Source of the DNA: Andrena cerasifolii
Taxonomy: Eukaryota; Arthropoda; Insecta; Hymenoptera; Andrenidae
Direction: 5' to 3'
Assembly (NCBI RefSeq): GCF_050908995.1
Contig: NC_135126.1
Span: 5,704,001 to 5,768,000, forward strand
Length of the DNA: 64,000 nucleotides
Every line of letters begins with the position of its first letter. The stretch's first letter is position 1. Under the pieces are notes generated by a model. That model saw only the letters and a program-made list of their open reading frames with translations, was not told where the DNA came from and made no database searches. Shown one piece after another: positions 57,093 to 64,000 of this stretch. A program made the translations under genes and the position numbers.

Positions 57093-58652
57093 ATGGACTT
57101 CATATATCCTACGTACTTATTGCTAGTGTACTTTATATTGAGTGCAGTTGCTTTAGTGATTTATAAGTGTGTGCTTTCATACAATTTTGGTCTTCCAAAT
57201 GAATTCCAGGGCCTAAATCTGTGCCATTCTTCAGCACTGGTATCTGCCTCGTTTGGAAAACTTTTCTCTAGTCATTATTTTGGAAACATTTATATTAAGT
57301 CCTGCTCGTTCGAGATGCCGATCTAATCAAGGATATTTTAATTAAAAACTACGACAATTTCACAGACCGTTCTGTACAGTACGACGAATGTGTTGAACCT
57401 ATTACAGCACATCTTTTCAGTATAGACACTTTCTGGTGAAAAATCTTTTTCTTCCATTCAACTATTTCAAGCTGCAGAGAATGGATACATGCGCTAGCAA
57501 CTTCTTTGTGGACATACTAAAGGATGTAATAGGAAAGAGCAAAGTCAAGAAGAGGAAAATGGAAATAGAATGCCTAATGAATTTCTAGATCTACCGTTAC
57601 AGGCTGAAGAAGCAGATACAGATTTCCGTAAGTTTTGATTGGTTTGTCTTTCTAATCTGCTCTTATGTTACTGCAATATTATTATTCCAGGTTGGACGTA
57701 CGAACAAATGGCAGCACAATTGTCTTTTTTGTGGCAGGAGTTTTGCTCTATATGACCTCGCACAGGCACCGCATATTCAAGAGAATTTACGAAAGGAAAT
57801 TATAAGTAGCATAAAAGATTGCAAGGGCCAGTTAACATTTGATGCTACGATGAATATGAAGTATTCAAATATAATTGTCCAGAGTACTTGGGAAATATCT
57901 TCAGATATATATAGTTTACACAACTGGATACAGAATCGTATGTACAGTGGCTCACAGCCATAATCGTACACTCTTTAAGATAGCATAACTTTTTTAAAAT
58001 TAATCTAAAGGACTTGAGTTTTTTTTAAGAAGCTAGTAGGATTAGTTTGCTAAGTGACGTGATTCGTCGTTTTGAAAAAAAAAAATGCACTTGGTCGGAA
58101 TAGCAAAAAAAAGTTGAAAAACGACCTTTTCTATTTTTTTTTTGCTATTCCAACCAAGTGCAAAAAATTTCTTACATAAGGGCGCTAACTATCCTTGCGC
58201 GCCAGCCCTGCTTTTTGGCTTCATTTGTCTCCAATTTTCGTGTTTTTCGCCCTTCAGCTCCAGTTTTTTTAAAAGAATTATCTAAATTCTAAATAATATG
58301 GACAAACAACGAGACCTTGCACATTGGGAAAGACGGGTATACTCTTACCCGCTCAGATGAGGATTATAATATCTGCATATATGCGATATACCACGATCCA
58401 AAATATTATCTCAACTCTGAAGTCTTTGACCCAGAAAAGTTCACAGATGAAACGAAGCAGACCAGACCAAATGTGGTTTATCTGCCTTTCGGCGAGGGAC
58501 CAAGGAGCTGCATAGGTAAAACGTACTCCTAAACAACAGCCTAATATTCTAAGAGGCCCTTCCTCTCAATATCTCATTTTACAGGTAAACGGTTTGAGCA
58601 AATACAAACAACGTTAGGCACAATCAAAATTTTGAAAAACTACCAAGCATGA
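57093..58652 (+). pseudogene. CYP6-like cytochrome P450 pseudogene
   Basis: Fragments of a clan 3 (CYP6/CYP9-type) P450 occur in order but in changing frames. An N-terminal anchor (YLLLVYFILSAVALVIYK) starts at 57093. A proline-rich hinge remnant (PGPKSVPFF) follows in another frame near 57207. Then come DADLIKDILIKNYDNFTDRS (about 57317-57376) and TAHLFSIDTFW followed by a stop. I-helix remains (EQMAAQLSF, FFVAG after a frameshift) are near 57700, and PHIQENLRKEIISSIKD follows near 57772-57822. The haem-binding exon is well kept (ISAYAIYHDPKYYLNSEVFD, then VYLPFGEGPRSCIG with the Cys ligand, ending about 58515). A short last exon (GKRFEQIQTTLGTIKILKNY) follows a GT-AG intron. Frameshifts, stops, a missing K-helix/PERF region and a hairpin insertion at 58086-58162 show it is dead. 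Confidence 0.85.
58086..58162. repeat. Near-perfect 25-base inverted repeat (hairpin) inside the P450 pseudogene
   Basis: Arms 58086-58110 and 58138-58162 (TGCACTTGGT, C/T, GGAATAGC, A run) match at 24 of 25 positions around a 27-base loop. It lies between the degraded mid part and the conserved haem exon, in AT-rich non-P450 sequence (about 57965-58280), so it is probably part of a small transposable element. Confidence 0.78.
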
Positions 58653-59400
58653 GTTTGTGACAAAACCGACATAACTACAAAGAAAAGAAAACAGGTTTGA
58701 TTCTCTTTTTCTGCCAGTGGAATGCACTCGAAATTCGAGAAATTAGAGTATTAAGATCCAAACTGCTATGTAACTAAAACCCCACCGAAATGTAACAGTA
58801 TGTTAAGCATGTAACTGAACTGCAAATAAACCGTCACGTTTAATCGATAATTATGCTCTGAAATTCTAACTCGAGTATTTTGTAAAAAGGAGGGAAAGCT
58901 GCGGAAATATAATAATAATACGTCTTTATTACATTCCCAAAAACACGAAGAGAAGTAATTGGCGAGATTCAGCAATTCACTGCTTTTAAGCCTAACCCGA
59001 AGACTAATGAAAAAGCACAATAAACTAGTTACAAAATACAATAAAATGAAATACAAAGTCAAACAAAAACAAACGCGTTACAGTAGGGACGTTCAAATTT
59101 ACCCTGAGTTAACAACACTGATCAATATATAATTAAACAAAATACTTTAGAGACTGAATAAACGAGAAAGACAGAAAACCAGAAATTGCACTTACCTACA
59201 TATCTGCAACTGGTAACGTCCCGCCAAGGTCAAGGGTATTCACTAATCCGTACAGGATGCTCCTTGCAGTTTTCCAAACCACGCAATCGCCATATTGCAA
59301 GCAACATCGTAACGGTCAGCAACGTATCGCAAGAATATAAAAATCTGCGTATAAATCCGATCGCGTCGCGTGCACAGTAGGTAACTATTCAAATACTATT
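58653..59400. other. Gene-free AT-rich stretch after the P450 pseudogene
   Basis: No open frame, RNA gene or repeat that I can support. Confidence 0.55.
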
Positions 59401-59480
59401 CGAATACTTGGATATTCGAATTATATTCGCCAAATAATTGAGCAATTCGAATGATCGAATAGCGAAAAATTCGACAAATA
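59388..59480. repeat. Cluster of ATTCGAAT-type short palindromes
   Basis: ATTCGAA/TTCGAAT-type motifs and close variants recur about six times within 90 bases, in both orientations, and can fold into several overlapping hairpins. It could be the remnant of a transposon end. Confidence 0.55.
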
Positions 59481-61600
59481 GTCCTAACGGACAGAAGCTC
59501 GCACGTTTGGTGAGACAGTTTGAAAGGTACCCTAGATATTGGCGCGTAAACGGCGCTGGAAACTAACCAAGCGCGCATGTGCAGACCGGTGTTGTGCGCG
59601 GTCGCCATGGCAACGTAGTCTCGACGCTAATGGGCGCGGGAACGTCAGACGTCGCGATGTATCTGTGAGGTGCGAACCGTCGTCGGTGCAACGGCGTCCC
59701 GCCGTTACCGTATTATGTGTCAAACAAATGCTCGATTTTGATAGTGAATGAGACGCACCGGTCCGCCGCGCGTCCGTCGCCTTGGCGGCGATTTTGGCAA
59801 TGATCGAAGGACGGCTGTCATCGTCCCTGAAGTCGGTGATCGATACGTCACGGACAAACGTCGGTAGAACGGCATAACTCCACGGGTGAGTGTCACTGAA
59901 AATTCTGTCATTAATATTTCTAATTGCGGTACCGATTACGGGAGATCGGTCACTTAAAAGGAAGCCGGGAACTTGGAAAATCATTAGTCGTTTTAGAATT
60001 CACGGCTCGCGTCGAAACTTTTCGACTGTTTAACTGAAAGTGGTCCGCGAAAAGTCGCACAACCACCGGAAATGCAGAAAGTAAATTGAGCCTTCGCTTT
60101 CGCCGGGCGAACATGCGAACTTCTTTACGCGTTACCGCGTAAAAGCACAGTGGTGTTTGAACCGTCTTTCAGAAAAATCTTCCCTTGTTTTTCTTTGAAT
60201 CGCGTGAAAAGTCAGACGGACTGTATCGTGCATTTCACAAACTGACAATTTTGTAATTTAAACGCGTCGTGTTTTTTTGTTTATTCGTCAAACTTGGTTA
60301 GCAACTGTGCTTAGAGTTAAGTTTTCCGCTGCTGGTAGGTACGTCGAAAGTGTCAGCAACGATTATTTATTAACATCGGGAATTATCGAACACTTGCATA
60401 AGGAATCGCGAGACTTTCGGAGCGCTAATGACAGTGCCGTGCGCCTGACAGCGGCGCAATAACGTTTGCCGTCTTTCAGGGGCTTTGCACATGATGCAAT
60501 TTCCCCGCGAGCGTAACGCGTTCCCTTTGAAAGCGTTCAATGAAGCATTGACGAGCCACGATTAACGCAATTACATACTCTCGTTAAAAAAGAAAGAGGG
60601 AGAAGAGAATGGAGAGTAAAGTCGTGGTATCGATGTCCGAGGGTAATTTCGTGTAGGTACTTATATCCTCTAATCAGATTGCACGGCACCTTGAACGCGA
60701 GGGTGTACACTCGTAGATCGATTTTTATCACACTTGCCCCCTGTTACACTTATTCGCCGCGTTCTATTCGCGGGAATTAGGTTCTTTCTGGATCGGCTTT
60801 CAAAGGCGATCAACTTTAGTAAAACTTCCTCGAAGGCCGCGAAAACTCTTTACGGGCTATTCTTACTCACAATGCGAACTAGGGACGTGAAATAACAGAG
60901 TGAGAGTTTATTTCGGAAGCTACTACACGCGTGTTATGAGAAACGCCGTGCAATTACCCACGCGGACGATAGATACCTTCGAATACGCGAGTAAATTTGC
61001 TGGAATTAGCAGAAGTTTGTGAATGGGATAGGGAGAACTGTGTCATAGGCTCCGCGGGGTGAGGGTAAATGCGACGAACGGGGCTTTCGCTCCCCCTCGT
61101 TATTATGTCGCAGAGTTCGAAGTTTGAAAAACGGCATTCCACATGCACTAACCTAATTAGATCGCGATGCGCCCCGTTCCTTCAGAGCACCGCGTGCATG
61201 CACCTTGTTTCATCAATACCCTCTGTGGCAACCGCATCCGCAGTGCCAAAGGCACACATTCGCGCGTAGCACAAGTCCGTGCACAGGCGCGAGTCGCGGC
61301 TGTTCACGGCGCAAACAAGATGGGCCTCGCGTGCATCGGTACGCCGACGATATGTAGGCCAGCGGGCCGGTGGAATGCTTTTCCGAAAAACGCTAATATT
61401 AGCGAGCAGCCAATATCATTATCCTTTAACCACCTCCGCGGAGGACGTACCCGATTGCAACGCTGCAGCGCGGTGCTGGCTTCTAGTGCAATGACTGCTC
61501 TACGTAACAGCGGCGCGATTTTGCTTCGGAAAATGTCGAGAAACGTCGATGACTCGGGGGAGATGCATTGGAATATGTAGAAACCTGCCAACCCTCAAAA
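59481..61600. other. CpG-rich, promoter-like DNA then gene-free sequence
   Basis: The left part (59.54-59.87 kb) is CpG-rich and carries the X-box. The rest contains only short incoherent open frames. This could be 5' flank or a long first intron of a gene outside the window. Confidence 0.45.
59601..59614. promoter_or_regulatory. RFX-type X-box (GTCGCCATGGCAAC)
   Basis: The 14-mer GTCGCCATGGCAAC has two half-sites (GTCGCC and GGCAAC) split by AT, fitting the RFX consensus RYYNYYN(1-3)RRNRAC on both strands. It sits in a CpG-rich patch (59.54-59.87 kb) that looks like a promoter. No gene that it would serve is visible in the window. Confidence 0.5.
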
Positions 61601-61609
61601 TCGCAAAAC

Positions 61610-62570
61610 ATTGGTTGAACATAGTACGGATCCCTTAATTTTGTGATGTTTAGTTTGCAAAAAAGTAAGCAAAAATATTACCTAACCCATAGAACAACTC
61701 TTACATTATAGGTAGAATTATTAAAGATACCAAGTCATAGTTCCAGTTTCGGTTTTAAGAAAATTGCTGAAAAATCAAAATAATATTAAATATATCATTT
61801 TGTGATGTTTATTTTGCAAAAATTACCAATCCATAGAATAACTCTTACATTATATGTACAATTATTAAAGATACCAGTTATAGATCCAGTGTCGGCTTAA
61901 AAAAAGTGCAGAAAATTCAAAATAATATTAAATATATCATTTTGTGATGTTTATTTTGCAAAAATTACCAATTCATAGAACAACTCTTACATTATATGTA
62001 CAATTATTAAAGATACCAAGTCATAGTTCCAGTGTCGGCTTAAAAAAAAGTGCTGAAAATTCAAAATAATATTAAATATATCATTTTGTGATGTTTATTT
62101 TGCAAAAAATTACCAATCCATAGAATAACTTTTACATTGTACAATATTATTAAAGCTTTAATTTGGTAATTACCAAGTAGGGTTTATACAAAAACCGTCT
62201 TTTGATAAAACCGGTTTTCGAATTCCATTATTCTCGAAAAACCGGTTAAACCGATTTTCCATTTTTCACAAAAAAATATAATTAAAATAGTAAATAAATA
62301 TTTGTACTTATTTTAAAAATGTTTAGTTTCCTTAATATTATGGAATTACAAGAATATAACAAAATAAAATATACTCTATCTATACAAAACCCCCAAAAAA
62401 AAGTGCTGAAAATTCAAAATAATATTAAATATATCATTTTGTGATGTTTATTCTGCAAGAAATTACCAACCCATAGAATAACTCTTACATTATACAATAT
62501 TATTAAAACTACCAAGCCACATTTCCATTTTATGCTTAAAACACAAAAGCTTCAGAGAATTTAAAATAGT
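61610..62570. repeat. AT-rich tandem repeat, about 145-base unit, about five copies
   Basis: The landmark TTTTGTGATGTTTATTTTGC recurs near 61638, 61798, 61939, 62084 and (with TTCTGC) 62437. Each is followed by TTACCAATCCATAGAATAAC, ACATTATATGTACAATTATT and AAAATTCAAAATAATATTAA. The first four steps are about 160, 141, 145 and 353 bases; the last step is lengthened by an unrelated insertion at about 62160-62395. Confidence 0.85.
62160..62395. other. Insertion within the tandem repeat, with AACCGGTT inverted repeats
   Basis: Sequence unlike the repeat unit interrupts the array. It holds a perfect palindrome TTGGTAATTACCAA (62163-62176) and two AACCGGTT octamers (62209-62216 and 62240-62247). 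The octamers sit in inverted arms, AACCGGTTTTCGA (62209-62221) and TCGAAAAACCGGTT (62234-62247). Confidence 0.7.
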
Positions 62571-64000
62571 ATGAATTATACTACTCACTATTAAATAACC
62601 CATTAAAAAGCATTGTAAAGCAATAAGGAGAAATAAAATGTACCCAATAGAAAGAAAGCTACTTTTCTTTAATAATTAAGATCTTCAAACAAAATTTACT
62701 CAATTTCAGATCATGGAGGATTGGTAGCTTTCTGCATAACTTCGCCCAATTATTCCTAGTCTCTTGACCGCGGTGTACAGTTACAGAGAATCACATGCAA
62801 TATTGCTATTAAGTGTTCTGTCTCGGATACTAGTAGGAACGATTAGGGATTGCAGCGTAGATTTTGAAGGAAAAGGGCAGACACGCACACTTGGATGTTC
62901 AAGTATTTCCAGAAAAAAATTCTACTTCATTCCCAGCCATGAGCATTGCAAGCGTTTTCTAAGTCTCTAATCAGGATGGAGGGAAAGTGAATGATTCTAT
63001 TCCCCAGCCACTGGGTGCTCCAACAGCTGCATTGACCTCGTGCACCCGAGGCAGAGAGGTCCCTTCGTGCATGCCACTGCGGTCATTGGTAGTCCTGTCA
63101 ATATCCCGTGTTCGCGCGGCAGCCAAAATTGCATTTCTCTGGATCGGCTGTCACGGCGTGCGATTCAATTCACGCTGGATTTAATACCACGGCCGTAATT
63201 GCGTTTCCGTTGATACTGGGCCGTCGCAGGTGACCGGCGGCATTTGTCGCACAGAAATCGGTAGGCGTTCCAGCACTGACCAATGTCGCGTTCGATCGAT
63301 TATTCTCCTGTAGGTATTTCTCGCGCAGCTTCCTTTATCGCGTTATCCTTCCTCCGCCTGTTTCACAAGTGGCCCAGTTCCTCAGCCTGCCACTCGAGCT
63401 GATTCATCCTGATTTTCGCGGGGCGCGCGTTTGGGGTGCTCGAATTGGGTCTGGGCATTCCAGTTTCTCAAGTACGCGTCGCGCCGACGAAATGATCGAT
63501 TGCGTCGCGACGTATATGGCGCGATCATGCCCGAGAGCCTCGATTGACAACCACTGTGCAACTTGGTAATTTAGTGTCACGGTCGTGTCTGTACGGAGAA
63601 ACGCGATCTCTCGTTCACGGTACGCGGGTCTTGCCACGCATGTGTCTCGATGGGTCTCGCGAACCTTCTCGAATATTTATCACTGTATCAAGGATTGCCC
63701 GCGGCAACGAAATGGTCCATGACATCACGGGCTGGAAATGCACTCGTATCATCCCCTTCCACCTCCGCCCATGGGCCGACGGTGAATTCGTATGTCCGCT
63801 TATGGGCCGTTTGCCTCGAATGCAACAAGAGACGCCTCCGCCTTTTTTCCTCCGTCTCGACTCGGGGGATGCAGTTTCGTCCCGGCCACTTCCTTTACCG
63901 TAAATCAGCGCTACCCATCGCCGCTGTCCTCGTTTCACGTATTCTTAATCATAATCGCGGCATTAAAGGCGAGACCTCGGCGATCCAACTTTTCATCACC
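62571..64000. other. Gene-free right edge
   Basis: Mixed composition, GC-richer after 63 kb. Several open frames exist (up to 119 codons) but none has recognisable domains or splice-consistent neighbours. Confidence 0.5.

Noticed and set aside
1..64000. CRISPR array, operon, phage or bacterial defence system
   Set aside because: The window is eukaryotic nuclear DNA with spliced animal genes; no such structure was seen.

Overview
The window looks like nuclear DNA of an insect, most likely a hymenopteran (bee, ant or wasp). The genes are split by short GT-AG introns, the coding sequences read as clear insect versions of conserved animal genes, and the non-coding DNA is full of small transposable elements, tRNA-derived SINE-like units and simple repeats. 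The order is inferred from the style of the genes and repeats; no database search was possible.

Four genes lie head-to-tail on the minus strand. From left to right they are the histone acetyltransferase CBP/p300 (nejire; 4318-20013), a membrane-associated progesterone-receptor-component / cytochrome b5-like haem protein (27341-28705), the ciliary transport protein WDR19/IFT144 (30439-35966) and the ubiquitin-conjugating enzyme UBE2R/CDC34 (39341-54848). On the plus strand, divergent from UBE2R, is a small intact microsomal glutathione S-transferase (56108-56622), followed by a decayed CYP6-like cytochrome P450 (about 57093-58652). I rebuilt the exon chains by hand from splice sites and codon phase. 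CBP (19 exons, 2668 codons), WDR19 (19 exons, 1370 codons), UBE2R (5 exons, 238 codons), PGRMC (3 exons, 220 codons) and MGST1 (2 exons, 145 codons) all close in frame. CBP also has a previously hidden 156-base cassette exon that fits in phase.

The non-coding space: 1-4317 is CBP 3'UTR/downstream DNA rich in dinucleotide and trinucleotide repeats. 20014-21300 is the GC-rich CBP 5'UTR/promoter region. 21300-27340 is gene-free. 36462-39340 is the UBE2R 3' side. 40643-48643 and 48731-54674 are the two large GC-rich UBE2R introns. 58653-64000 has no gene I can support, but holds an RFX-type X-box in a CpG-rich patch (about 59.6 kb) and a ~145-base tandem repeat (61.6-62.6 kb).

Mobile DNA is the most distinctive part. 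There is a LINE-like insertion with a 17-base target-site duplication in a CBP intron, carrying a 40-base-period array of small hairpins. One MITE family occurs twice (6 kb and 40 kb). Two tRNA-derived SINE-like elements share a non-tRNA module, and one of them has been hit by another MITE. A foldback element of about 300 bases sits some 200 bases upstream of the WDR19 start codon. piggyBac-like, hAT-like and other terminal-inverted-repeat elements are scattered elsewhere. The genes serve unrelated housekeeping roles (transcription co-activation, haem/sterol biology, cilia, ubiquitin transfer, detoxification); nothing suggests that they form a co-functional cluster.
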